Positions 18,485 to 27,869 of a DNA stretch of 64,000 bases are shown here, one piece after another. The position numbers and the translations under genes are program-made. Source of the DNA: Aquirickettsia sp965229725 (lineage in GTDB: Bacteria > Pseudomonadota > Alphaproteobacteria > Rickettsiales > Midichloriaceae); the NCBI GenBank assembly GCA_965229725.1, contig OZ245923.1, positions 744,001 to 808,000 of the forward strand, given 5' to 3'. Positions within the stretch are counted from its first letter, which is position 1. Each line of letters begins with the position of its first letter. The notes under the pieces are model-generated. The model had not been told where the DNA came from. It ran no database searches and saw only the letters and a list, made by a program, of their open reading frames with translations.

Positions 18485-20481
18485 TTTTTCTCTTCAATTT
18501 CTATCAGGACATCACCACTTAACACGGTGTCGCCTTTTTTAAAATTAATCTTTTTTGCTATTCCATCTATTGGACTGATTAAGGTATTTTCCATTTTCAT
18601 TGCCTCTAGAATAACTAACGATTGAGCTTTGTTAATAGTTTCACCTTCTGTAACTTTAATTTCTTTAATCAATCCAGTTATGGTAGCTATTAAATCATTT
18701 TGTTTAGAATCTTCAGATGGTTTTTTCATAAATTTATATAGCTCAGCAGTCCTTGGAGAGAGTAGGTGTGTTTTAACTTTAGAGCCCATAAAAGTTATGT
18801 TGTAAGAATCTTTTACCTTTTCTATTTGTAAGCTATAATCCTTATCATTAATTTTGCATTGGAATAATCTTCTGCCAGCTTCCCAATTACTAGTGATATA
18901 GAATTTCCTATTCTCAAAAGCTATTTTATAGCCCCCTTCGTGACTTCTAACTGTAACTGGATAATTTGTATCATCGAGTTTTGCAACCCATCTTGTTCCA
19001 ATTGCTCTGGACATTCCCCTTTGTTGGCCACTAACATGAGACATTCTTTTGATGGTATTAATAAAAGCAAATATAGAAACACATAGCACTACCGAGCTTA
19101 ATTCATCATTTAATTCTGCTCCTGAAAAACCTTCTTTGTATTCCTCCTCAATGAAATTGGTTGATATATTTCCTTCTATAAATTTCTTATTGTTAAGAAC
19201 TGCTTGCAGGAAACTTATGTTGTGTGACACACCTCTAATGATATATTCTCCAAGAGAATGTCTCATTAAATCAATTGTTTTGCTTCTGTTTTCGGAATGA
19301 GTACAGAGTTTAGCAATCATTGCATCATAAAACATACTTACCTCTCCGCCTTCATAAATACCTGTATCAAGTCTGATACTGTTATTTAATTTAGGCTCTT
19401 TATATCCTATGATTCTTCCGGTTGAAGGTAGAAATCCGCATGTTGCATCTTCTGCATAAATTCTAGATTCCATTGCCCAGCCATTTAGCGAAATATCTTT
19501 TTGTTTAAATGGAAGTTTGCTGCCCTCAGCTATTCTGATCATTTGTTCTACAATATCTATACCGGTAATTAGCTCGGTTACGGCATGCTCAACCTGTAGT
19601 CTAGTATTCATTTCTAAAAAATAAAAATTTCCTTCCTGATCAACAATATATTCAATTGTACCAGCAGAAAAATATTTTACTTTCTTTGCAAGCGCTACTG
19701 ATTGGGCATACATTTTCTTTCTAATTTTAGGAGTAATGAATGGACTTGGCGCTTCTTCTATTACTTTTTGATGATGTCTTTGAATAGAGCATTCTCTTTC
19801 CCCTAGACATATGTAGTTACCATGTTTATCAGCTAAGATTTGTACTTCAATATGTCTTGGTCGTATGATTAATTTTTCTATAAATGTTCTTGAGTCGGAA
19901 AAATTATTTTGAGCTTCATTTTTAGTGGAGCGAAATGCTTGTTGCATTTCATCATCACTTTTTACAACTCTCATCCCTTTTCCACCGCCACCTGCAGCAG
20001 CTTTTAGCATTATTGGATACCCAATACTCTTAGCAATTTTAACAGCATGATTTTCCGTTTTTATTGCTCCAATGTAACCTGGAATAATATTAACTCCTGC
20101 AGCTTTAGCTAGTTTTTTTGCTTCAATTTTATCTCCCATTTTCTTTATTGCACTTGGGGATGGGCCAATAAAATTTATATCTGATTTTTCCATAAGTTTT
20201 GCAAAGTCAGCATTTTCTGACAGAAATCCATATCCAGGGTGTACTGCATCTGCTCCAGAAATTTTTATTGCCTTTAGTATTGTTTCAACATTTAAGTAAC
20301 TTTGTGTAGCGGGGGATTTACCGATATAGATCGCTTCATCTGCATGTTTGACATGAAGAGAATTGTTATCAGCATCAGAGTATACCGCAACTGTCTTTAT
20401 TCCTAATTTGCTTGCAGTTTTAATAATTCTACAGGCAATTTCACTGCGATTGGCAATAAGTATCTTTTTTATTTTATTCAC
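18481..20481 (-). CDS. pccA: Propionyl/acetyl-CoA carboxylase biotin-containing alpha subunit
   Basis: The 666-residue protein joins a biotin carboxylase (IAANR-type start KKILIANRSEIACR, HPGYGFLSENADF, ATP-grasp loop KAAAGGGGKGMRVV, EMNTRLQVEHAVTE) to a C-terminal biotinyl domain with the biotinylated Lys at 629 (EAMKMENT). This fused layout is that of PccA/MccA-type alpha subunits rather than AccC. With PccB (not in the window) it would carboxylate propionyl-CoA to methylmalonyl-CoA. The start is GTG 20481. The stop overlaps that of the convergent gene by four bases. Confidence 0.9.
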   Translation of the reverse strand: MNKIKKILIANRSEIACRIIKTASKLGIKTVAVYSDADNNSLHVKHADEAIYIGKSPATQSYLNVETILKAIKISGADAVHPGYGFLSENADFAKLMEKSDINFIGPSPSAIKKMGDKIEAKKLAKAAGVNIIPGYIGAIKTENHAVKIAKSIGYPIMLKAAAGGGGKGMRVVKSDDEMQQAFRSTKNEAQNNFSDSRTFIEKLIIRPRHIEVQILADKHGNYICLGERECSIQRHHQKVIEEAPSPFITPKIRKKMYAQSVALAKKVKYFSAGTIEYIVDQEGNFYFLEMNTRLQVEHAVTELITGIDIVEQMIRIAEGSKLPFKQKDISLNGWAMESRIYAEDATCGFLPSTGRIIGYKEPKLNNSIRLDTGIYEGGEVSMFYDAMIAKLCTHSENRSKTIDLMRHSLGEYIIRGVSHNISFLQAVLNNKKFIEGNISTNFIEEEYKEGFSGAELNDELSSVVLCVSIFAFINTIKRMSHVSGQQRGMSRAIGTRWVAKLDDTNYPVTVRSHEGGYKIAFENRKFYITSNWEAGRRLFQCKINDKDYSLQIEKVKDSYNITFMGSKVKTHLLSPRTAELYKFMKKPSEDSKQNDLIATITGLIKEIKVTEGETINKAQSLVILEAMKMENTLISPIDGIAKKINFKKGDTVLSGDVLIEIEEKN

Positions 20482-20709
20482 TTAGGGTTATATATAAATG
20501 CGAAATATTACGAAAATTAGCATATTATGTTATTAAAATCAATCTAATGAGTATCTGCAAAAAATTTATCGACATACAAATAATAATTACGCCTTATTTA
20601 TGCAATCCAATTTTATTAAATCAGTTTTTGAAAATAAATAATTCCATCAATGATACCATTTGATTTGCTATTGTCATTCTGGTATGATATTAATCTTATG
20701 TTCTATTGA

Positions 20710-20787
<78 letters not shown>

Positions 20788-21005
20788 CTTTTAGGACAGC
20801 CTCATATAAAATCTCTATACAAAATTGCAGTAGTTATCATCCATATACTCCTTGACAGCTATTTTATTATTTTAAAATACCTTAGCGATTATGACCTTCT
20901 TCACTACCCAACATCTATGGAACTTGCATGCGGTAGTGATATATTATTGACAAATTATTAATTGACATGCAACTATGGCTGGTTGGAATAATTGAAGAAA
21001 TTTAA

Positions 21006-22043
21006 ATGATGATGAGATGTTTCTCAATCGTATTAATAGCATTATTATCGTTAACAATATCACCTGTACTTGCAGAGGGTAAAACTATCAAAATTCTTTC
21101 AATTGATGGTGGTGGGGTGAAAGGAATTGTATCAGCTCGTATTTTGCAGGAAATAGAAAAAAGAACAAAGAAGCATACAACCCAATTATTTAGTGCAGCA
21201 ATCGGCACAAGTACTGGTGGACTATTGGTATTAGGGTTAGCACTACCGAATGCAGATGGTTCGCCAAAAAATTCAGCAAAGGATATGGTGAGTGTCTACA
21301 AAAATTATAGCAAAAAAATATTTAAAAAAACATTTTTAAAAAATATATTGTCAGGCTATGGATTATGGGGAGCTAAATATGATAGAGAAAATTTGGATGC
21401 AATACTCAAAGCTATTTTTCAAGATGCAAAAATTAGCGAAACGCTAATTCCTGTATATGCACCTATTTACTTAATTAATGAGAATAATATACAAGCAATA
21501 AATACAATATCAGCGAAAGAAAATAAAAAAAATGACTTTTATCTCCGGGATGTTGCTGGAGCAACAACATCAGCTCCTACTTATTTTGCTCCTAAGAAGC
21601 TTGATAATATTTTAGATAATGTACATTATTTAGCAGCAGATGGGGGATTATATGTCAATGATCCAGAAATTACATCAATATTAATAGATATTGATATATC
21701 CCCGAAGCTAGATGTAGAAAATATGTTGATAATATCTATAGGCACTGCTCAAGTAGATAGTAAATCAAAAGAAATAGTTAGCAATAATGGGATATTAGGG
21801 TGGTTAAAAGGAAAAAACCTTATCTCTAATATGATAGATGCAGAAACAAATTTAGAATCAAAAATATCTAAAGCACTTTTTAAAAATCATAGATATAGAA
21901 TGGAGGTAATACTAAATGGCGACTTAAGTGAAATGGATAATGCAAATGATGAGAATTTAAAAAGACTATTAGAACTAGCAGAGGAGTATATATCAAATAA
22001 TGATGCTATAATTAATGAAATATGTTATAAACTAACGCGTTAA
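21006..22043 (+). CDS. Patatin-like phospholipase, predicted secreted
   Basis: The 345-residue protein has an N-terminal signal peptide (MMMRCFSIVLIALLSLTISPVLAEG). The patatin domain follows with the oxyanion motif SIDGGGVKG (from about residue 32), nucleophile S69 in GTSTGG and catalytic D212 in ADGGLY. Patatin phospholipases cleave acyl groups of phospholipids; secreted versions in Rickettsia (Pat1, Pat2) act on host membranes during entry and vacuole escape. That role is inferred here. It is a single gene downstream of tRNA-fMet. Confidence 0.9.
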   Translation: MMMRCFSIVLIALLSLTISPVLAEGKTIKILSIDGGGVKGIVSARILQEIEKRTKKHTTQLFSAAIGTSTGGLLVLGLALPNADGSPKNSAKDMVSVYKNYSKKIFKKTFLKNILSGYGLWGAKYDRENLDAILKAIFQDAKISETLIPVYAPIYLINENNIQAINTISAKENKKNDFYLRDVAGATTSAPTYFAPKKLDNILDNVHYLAADGGLYVNDPEITSILIDIDISPKLDVENMLIISIGTAQVDSKSKEIVSNNGILGWLKGKNLISNMIDAETNLESKISKALFKNHRYRMEVILNGDLSEMDNANDENLKRLLELAEEYISNNDAIINEICYKLTR

Positions 22044-22237
22044 TTATATGAGTTTAAACCTGTTGTACATAAGGAATAACATAAATATATAACTATAATA
22101 CTTTTAAATCTATGGTATTATTATTTGGTCTTTGGTTTTTGAAATGGTAACAAAATGAATTTATTTAACTTGACGGTGTTTAATTGTATTGCTTATTAAA
22201 AAAAGGTTGTAATGTGTAAAGTTTTGTTGTTGTATAG

Positions 22238-22308
22238 TGTAAAAGGATTATAACTAAATATTGGGAATATAAATGACTAATAACATATAGGCGTATAATC
22301 CTTTTACA
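22238..22308. repeat. Perfect 15-bp inverted repeat with 41-nt loop
   Basis: TGTAAAAGGATTATA at 22238-22252 is exactly complementary to TATAATCCTTTTACA at 22294-22308. The long spacer makes a simple terminator unlikely; the remains of a small inverted-repeat element or a regulator-binding pair are possible. Confidence 0.55.
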
Positions 22309-22376
22309 ATCCTTATCATACAAGCAAACAAGGTGGTAACAATTTCGTTACATGCGTACTATAACAAATAATTTCT

Positions 22377-22405
22377 AAAAAGTCTTCAAAAACTTTTTGT
22401 TTTTT
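22377..22405 (+). terminator. Possible rho-independent terminator
   Basis: AAAAAGT (22377-22383) pairs with ACTTTTT (22392-22398) across an 8-nt loop and is followed by six T. The stem is AT-rich and weak, and it lies about 330 bp after the patatin stop and 50 bp before dsbD. Confidence 0.3.
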
Positions 22406-22455
22406 AAAAAAACTATAAATTTTTTGAATTTTACATCAATTATAGCTATTAACCT

Positions 22456-24156
22456 ATGTTCAAAAAAGTCATTATTATACTTTTTTTAGTATTACAAAAT
22501 TCAAATGCTTCTGAATTAGATAGGATAAATATAGATATTAATAATGCTCAATATATGGGTGCTTTATTAAAATTTGACATGGTGATAGATATTGATAAAG
22601 GATGGGAGCTATATAGCAACGAAAAGTCAGATTTTGGAATTCCATTAAGCATAAAAGTTCTAAAAAAGAATGCAGAAATTAGTAGCAATGTTATATATCC
22701 CACTCCAAATAAAGAGATAAAGATTTTAAATGGAAAAAAATATATAAATAGCCTCTATGCAAAAAGTGTTTTGTTGAAAATAACAACGCATCTGAGCAAC
22801 CAGGATGATTTAAAAGATCTTTATTTAGAATTGAAATATTCTATATGTAACAAAAAATGTATTCATGACACTAAGCTTATTTGGCTTTGGGAGTATTTTC
22901 CAATTGAATTGGAAAGGCATAATGAAAAATCGAATTTAAAAGAGATTTTATTATACGTATTAATTTCTTTAGCAGGTGGATTTATTCTAAATTTCATGCC
23001 GTGTGTTCTTTCAATTTTGAGTCTGAAGATTTTAAGCTTTATCAAAGTAAAAGATCACTCTCCTAAAGCATTAAAGCATAGTATTTTTTACACAATATTA
23101 GGTATAATAAGTTTTTTCATATTATTAGCTACAGCAACGATAATATTTAAAATAATTGGGATCAACATAGGTTGGGGAATGCATTTTCAAAGCCCAACCT
23201 TTATAATGCTATTAATCACAATTTTATTAATAATGGCTGGTAATTTATGGGGAGATTTTGAATTTAATCTACCTCCAAGATTTGCTTCGTATTTATTAAG
23301 TATGAAGATCAGTAATAAATTAATAAGTAGTTACTTTAACGGATTGCTTATTGCCGTTCTATCAACTTCATGTACAGCTCCATTTTTATCCACAGCCATT
23401 ACATATTCAATGACCCAAAATAATATATACATATTGCTCTATTATTTTTTCATTGGTCTTGGAATGTCTATTCCATATATATTGCTTTTTGCAAATTTGA
23501 ATTTGTTAAAATGCATTCCTAAGCCTGGCAAATGGACTATTAAATTGAAAAAGTTTTTCGCAATGATTTTTATTGCTAATGTAGTTTGGCTTTTATTCAT
23601 TCTAAGCAATCAAGTTAAACTAAGTTCTATATTGATATTCATTGGATTTATTGTGATACTGAAAAAGGTTCTAATGGTTGCATATGGTTATTTTAATAAT
23701 AGTAGTAATAGGTATTATGCTGTTATTTTGTTTTGTATTCTTCTTTTATTCTCAATCAATTTAGTTGTAAGATATGACTCTAGTATGAAAGAGGAGGAAG
23801 TAATTATTAATAATAAATGGAAGGTTTTTGATCCACAATTAATTGCAATGGAAATTGCAAAAAACAATTTGGTGTTTGTTGAAGTTACTGCAGATTGGTG
23901 TGCCACATGCAAATTGAATAAGATGCTAGTTTTGGATCATAAAAGTGTATATGAGGTTTTTGAAACACATAATGTTAAACTTTTTAGAGCAGATTATACT
24001 CAAAATAATGACATGATTTTTGATTTCCTAAGGAAGAATAAAAGATACGGCATACCTTTGTATATAATTTATGGACCGGGCAATAAGCAAGGGTTGATTT
24101 TAAGCGAAATATTAACCTTCAATAAAATATCCAAAGCTATAAAAAAAGTTAGTTGA
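22456..24156 (+). CDS. dsbD: Thiol:disulfide interchange protein DsbD
   Basis: The 566-residue protein has a signal peptide (KKVIIILFLVLQNSNAS), an N-terminal periplasmic DsbD-alpha domain with C131 and C135 (CNKKC), an eight-helix membrane domain with the paired cysteines in FMPCVLSILSLK and LSTSCTAPFLSTA, and a C-terminal thioredoxin domain with C482-x2-C485 (DWCATCK). DsbD passes electrons from cytoplasmic thioredoxin to periplasmic thiol proteins, including those of cytochrome c maturation. The spacing CxxxC in the alpha domain is slightly unlike the widely separated pair of E. coli. It is a lone gene. Confidence 0.9.
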   Translation: MFKKVIIILFLVLQNSNASELDRINIDINNAQYMGALLKFDMVIDIDKGWELYSNEKSDFGIPLSIKVLKKNAEISSNVIYPTPNKEIKILNGKKYINSLYAKSVLLKITTHLSNQDDLKDLYLELKYSICNKKCIHDTKLIWLWEYFPIELERHNEKSNLKEILLYVLISLAGGFILNFMPCVLSILSLKILSFIKVKDHSPKALKHSIFYTILGIISFFILLATATIIFKIIGINIGWGMHFQSPTFIMLLITILLIMAGNLWGDFEFNLPPRFASYLLSMKISNKLISSYFNGLLIAVLSTSCTAPFLSTAITYSMTQNNIYILLYYFFIGLGMSIPYILLFANLNLLKCIPKPGKWTIKLKKFFAMIFIANVVWLLFILSNQVKLSSILIFIGFIVILKKVLMVAYGYFNNSSNRYYAVILFCILLLFSINLVVRYDSSMKEEEVIINNKWKVFDPQLIAMEIAKNNLVFVEVTADWCATCKLNKMLVLDHKSVYEVFETHNVKLFRADYTQNNDMIFDFLRKNKRYGIPLYIIYGPGNKQGLILSEILTFNKISKAIKKVS

Positions 24157-24696
24157 GCTATGAAGTATAAATAATGCTTCCGAAATAATCAAACCCCAGC
24201 ATCCGTAAAGAAAACCCGAACTGCAGATAAGAAAAAAGTTGTAAGAGAGAGTAAAAGCCTACTATAAAATAGTTAAGACAACTATATGGTAACCTCAGTT
24301 CGGAGTTTCATAATTGCCACAATATATGATATCATGACAATTATAAGACTTATAATGAGTAGATATGATACCAGAAACACAAATAATAACAATATATTGC
24401 GATATAGATAATTTTTGCAAGGAACTAGATGGATATGTTGAGAATGGACTGATTGAAGATAAAAACAAAACAGCAAGACGAGGTCCAAAGTCTGGATTTT
24501 GCTGCTTAAAATATTGTCACCCTTAAACCTATTTTTAACCCCACCTACTGTTTGCAACAGTGCTTTAAAAAGTATATTTAAGGAATTAAATTCATATACG
24601 TCATGATTATGGTTGCTCTTGTTGTGATTGCTCACCTACCCCCTAAATAAATCATCAAGCAAGCCATCATATAATGCAAAGACATAGTTAGGGCTC
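24157..24696. other. Decay region between dsbD and ftsZ
   Basis: This 540-bp stretch has no intact gene. It contains a fragment of an IS982-like transposase (24365-24526). A 117-codon minus-strand frame at 24282-24635 lies antisense over that fragment and is not supported as a gene. Confidence 0.55.
24365..24526 (+). pseudogene. IS982-like transposase N-terminal remnant
   Basis: The 53-codon frame reads MIPETQIITIYCDIDNFCK, then ELDGYVENGLIEDK and ARRGPKS. This is the opening of IS982-family transposases (xxIxxIYCxIDDFCK ... RGPKxxLxLSE). It then breaks off at a stop and nothing downstream continues the transposase. It is a relic with no DDE residues left. Confidence 0.55.
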
Positions 24697-26076
24697 TTAA
24701 TCTTTTTTATTTCTTAAAAAAGTTGGTATCTCAAATATACTACTTGTTGATTTAATTTTTTTAGATTCTTTCTTCAATAAATCATCGTCTTTTGTTGGCA
24801 AATAATCATCTTTAGATTCCTTTTTTATTTCATTATTATAAGTATCTTCTTCATTACTTTTATTTAAATTAAAATAGAAGGAATTCTGTTTTGGCCCTAT
24901 AATCTCTTGTGTATGAATAGAATGATTTTTTTCACTAATGCTCTCTTCTATTGCCTTTGACTTCTCTTTTTCTTCAATTTTTTCCTCAATCTTATTTTTA
25001 TGAATTTTATTTTCATCCATCACACTCTTTTCAATATTATTATCAGGTGTTTTTGAAAGAAAAATATCACCAGAGTCATTTATTAATTTGGTATCAATTA
25101 TTTTTTGAGTTTTCGCATCTATTCCAGTTGCTACTACAGAAACCCTTAGTTTTCCCTCTAGATCAACATCAAATGCTGAACCAAAAATTATATTTGCATT
25201 AGGGTCAACCTCCTCTTTAATTCTATTAGCTGCTTCATCAACTTCAAATAATGTCATGTCCATGCCACCAGTAATATTAATCAACACTCCTCTTGCACCC
25301 TTCATTGACGAATGATCAAGCAATGGATTAGATATGGCAGCTTCTGAAGCTTTAACCGCCCTATTTTCCCCCTCTGCCTCTCCTGTTCCCATCATAGCCT
25401 TTCCCTTTTCATTCATTACTGCATGAATATCAGCAAAATCTAAATTAATCAAACCAGGTTTTGTTATTAAATCCGTTATGCCTTTCACACCTGCATGCAA
25501 CACTTCATCTGCCATTTTAAATGCATCAGAAAATGTTGTTTTTTCATTTGCTAATCTAAAAAGATTTTGGTTAGGTATTATGATAAGGGTATCAACAAAT
25601 TTCTGCAATTCATCTAAGCCTTCCTCTGCAACTTTCATCCTCCTAGCCCCTTCAAAATGAAACGGCTTAGTTACAACACCAACAGTTAAAATATTTCTTT
25701 CTTTTGCAATTTTAGCAACTATAGGAGCTCCACCAGTTCCGGTTCCACCTCCCATTCCCGCTGTAATAAAAATAAGATTATATTTATCTAAAGATTCAAT
25801 AATTTCATTTGTTGATTCCTCCGCTGCAATAGCTCCCACTTTTGGATCTGAGCCCGCTCCTAACCCTTTTGTAGAAGTTATACCAAATTTTATTTTGTTA
25901 GTAGCTAAGGAATGGTCTAGAGCTTGCGCATCTGTATTGGCGACAAAAAAATCAACACCTTCTAAATTGGATGATATCATATTGTTCACAGCATTTACGC
26001 CACCACCACCCACTCCAAAAACAGCAATTTTCGGTGATAAATCTTTTTCTGTGGGAATACTTATTTTTAAGCTCAT
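24697..26076 (-). CDS. ftsZ: Cell division protein FtsZ
   Basis: The 459-residue tubulin homologue shows GVGGGGVNAVNNM, the signature GGGTGTGGAP, the T7-loop region LINLDFADIHAVM and NIIFGSAFD. A variable, highly charged Lys/Glu linker (from about residue 325) leads to the conserved C-terminal peptide IFEIPTFLRNK that binds FtsA and other partners. It forms the Z ring for division. The usual alphaproteobacterial neighbours (ftsA upstream, lpxC downstream) are absent; lpxC lies at 8360 in the same IS-bounded segment. Confidence 0.97.
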   Translation of the reverse strand: MSLKISIPTEKDLSPKIAVFGVGGGGVNAVNNMISSNLEGVDFFVANTDAQALDHSLATNKIKFGITSTKGLGAGSDPKVGAIAAEESTNEIIESLDKYNLIFITAGMGGGTGTGGAPIVAKIAKERNILTVGVVTKPFHFEGARRMKVAEEGLDELQKFVDTLIIIPNQNLFRLANEKTTFSDAFKMADEVLHAGVKGITDLITKPGLINLDFADIHAVMNEKGKAMMGTGEAEGENRAVKASEAAISNPLLDHSSMKGARGVLINITGGMDMTLFEVDEAANRIKEEVDPNANIIFGSAFDVDLEGKLRVSVVATGIDAKTQKIIDTKLINDSGDIFLSKTPDNNIEKSVMDENKIHKNKIEEKIEEKEKSKAIEESISEKNHSIHTQEIIGPKQNSFYFNLNKSNEEDTYNNEIKKESKDDYLPTKDDDLLKKESKKIKSTSSIFEIPTFLRNKKD

Positions 26077-26217
26077 TTTACTTTAAATTATGATTAAAGA
26101 AATTCAATTTTCTATCTTCTTAGAACTGTAAAATAATACATTAGGCATTTGTTTGCAATCGTTTCTTATTACAAATGCAACTTTTATATAGTGAAATTTA
26201 TATAGAAAATTACTATA

Positions 26218-27240
26218 TCATTCTGTAACTAATATCTTAAACAGGCTACCCATCTCTTTATCAGAAGTTAATTTATTTAGTTGAAAATCAATATTCTCTT
26301 TTGATGCACCTGATTTTATTAATGCCTCTCCTCTCTCAAAAATACCATATTTGAGCAAAAAATCAGATTGGTTAGTTGTATTTGATGCAATGTTATTTTT
26401 TTCAAAATCTTTTTGCAAACTTGTAAAATCAACTAAAGAAGTTATATCTGATTCCCCAATATTATCAAATAATTCAACTTTTTTATGAAGTTTAACAGCT
26501 TGTAAACTGCTTTTATTAAGCGGCTCTATATATCCATAATCAATAATTATAGCCCCTCCATTATTGTTGAAAATCTTATTTGATATCTTATCTACATAAT
26601 TTGCCCTGTATTCTGATAATTCAATCAACTGATTTTTTCCAAATTTATTAATATCAATATAATGAGAAATATTATTTATCAAACCAAATGTAAAATTGCC
26701 ATCTTGATCTAAAGAAACAACAGCCTCATATATTTTATTATCCTTTAAACAATATTGCTTTATTGGAAGCGCATCAAAAAATTCATTTGCAACTATAATG
26801 AATTTTTCACCATTCAACTCATCAAGATCTTGATACCAGTTAATTTTTATATCATCAAATTTTTTCAAAGTATTTTCTTGCACAATTCGTAATTTATCGC
26901 TTGTTTCAATTAAAGCCACCTCACTTATGCTATTATATATATCTTTAAAATTCCGCATTGTCCTTAAAATATCACTCATCATTGTCGCATTTCCAGGACC
27001 TAATTCTACCAAAGTAAATTTTGCAGCTATCTTTCGATACCACATTTCTGACAAATAAATTGCCACCACTTCTCCAAACATTTGGCTGATTTCAGGAGCA
27101 GTTATAAAATCACTATACTGACCAATAGAATCAAAATTTGAATAATAATAACTAGATGCAATCTGCATAAATTTATCAATGCTTAACGGACCATTAATAT
27201 TGATAATGTCCTTAATGTAATTATTGATATTTCGCGTCAT
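26218..27240 (-). CDS. SAM-dependent methyltransferase, MidA/NDUFAF7 family
   Basis: The 340-residue protein matches the MidA family. It begins YIKDIININGPLSIDKFMQIA, has YSDFITAPEISQMFGE and then the SAM-binding ELGPGNATMMSDILR. VANEFFDALPIKQ, IIDYGY and TTNQSDFLLKYGI follow. The mitochondrial homologue NDUFAF7 dimethylates an arginine in complex I; the bacterial substrate is not established. Its start overlaps the hdaA end by 20 bp, and it closes a minus-strand run of fliX-like, AEC permease, hdaA and midA. Confidence 0.87.
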   Translation of the reverse strand: MTRNINNYIKDIININGPLSIDKFMQIASSYYYSNFDSIGQYSDFITAPEISQMFGEVVAIYLSEMWYRKIAAKFTLVELGPGNATMMSDILRTMRNFKDIYNSISEVALIETSDKLRIVQENTLKKFDDIKINWYQDLDELNGEKFIIVANEFFDALPIKQYCLKDNKIYEAVVSLDQDGNFTFGLINNISHYIDINKFGKNQLIELSEYRANYVDKISNKIFNNNGGAIIIDYGYIEPLNKSSLQAVKLHKKVELFDNIGESDITSLVDFTSLQKDFEKNNIASNTTNQSDFLLKYGIFERGEALIKSGASKENIDFQLNKLTSDKEMGSLFKILVTE

Positions 27241-27868
27241 TTAGAACGTAATGTTTTTTAAATATTTCTTGTATAAATTGTAGCGTAATTTTTCTTTTTT
27301 TAATAATAGATTGCTTATCAATTATATCTACAATTTCATCAATACACCTATATTTTCTTTCAATGTTATTATAAATTAACTCAATAATTTCTTCAGAAAT
27401 TGATATTTGCTTTAGTTGAAAAAATTTTTCTATTAATAATTTTGCCAACTTTTCATCTGGTTCTTTCAGCACCACCTTATAAGTTGCCTTAATTCTAGAA
27501 TTTAAATCCTTAAGGCCAAAACTTGGATATTTTGAGCATGTTAGTAATAAAGAAAGAGATTTTTCTTGCGCAAAATTAATAATATTAATCAAAGTATCAT
27601 CATTAAAATTTTCTATATTATCAACTATTATTCCTTCATTATCATATAAATCATCAATACTATTTACAAACATTGCCCCCGTATTTTTTCCCCATAATTT
27701 TGCCAATAGTGTCTTGCCAGATTTTTCAGAACCAATTATCAAAATTCTGTTATTTTGCCATTTACTCCAGTTGTTAATAGCTGTATATGCCTCAATATTA
27801 GAAGCTGAAGATATAAAATCATTATTACTGCATTTATAGGTATTTTCTAATTCTAATATTTTTTGCAT
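27221..27868 (-). CDS. hdaA: DnaA regulatory inactivator, Hda/HdaA-like AAA protein
   Basis: The 215-residue protein is a single AAA domain related to DnaA. It shows W-rich ..NNWSKWQNNRILIIGSEKSGKTLLA (Walker A), GIIVDNIENF (Walker B) and DLNSRIKATYKVVLKEPDEKL, which contains the sensor/arginine region. Such proteins bind the sliding clamp and stimulate ATP hydrolysis by DnaA, limiting re-initiation of replication. The canonical N-terminal clamp-binding QL[SP]LP-like motif is not obvious. It is separated by one base from the AEC permease gene and overlaps midA by 20 bp. Confidence 0.75.
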   Translation of the reverse strand: MQKILELENTYKCSNNDFISSASNIEAYTAINNWSKWQNNRILIIGSEKSGKTLLAKLWGKNTGAMFVNSIDDLYDNEGIIVDNIENFNDDTLINIINFAQEKSLSLLLTCSKYPSFGLKDLNSRIKATYKVVLKEPDEKLAKLLIEKFFQLKQISISEEIIELIYNNIERKYRCIDEIVDIIDKQSIIKKRKITLQFIQEIFKKHYVLNDAKYQ

Positions 27869-27869
27869 T

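Larger units (their letters stand above)
22044..22455. other. Gene-free region with hairpin elements
   Basis: The 412 bp between patatin and dsbD contain no convincing gene. They hold a perfect 15-bp inverted repeat (22238-22308) and a terminator-like hairpin with a T-run (22377-22405). Confidence 0.5.

Noticed and set aside
20902..20938. CACTACC/GGTAGTG hairpin before the patatin gene considered as a riboswitch or terminator
   Set aside because: Only 7 bp of stem with a 23-nt loop, no T-run and no known riboswitch core.
24282..24635. 117-codon minus-strand frame between dsbD and ftsZ
   Set aside because: It is antisense to the IS982-like transposase remnant, and its hydrophobic end is the complement of that coding frame.
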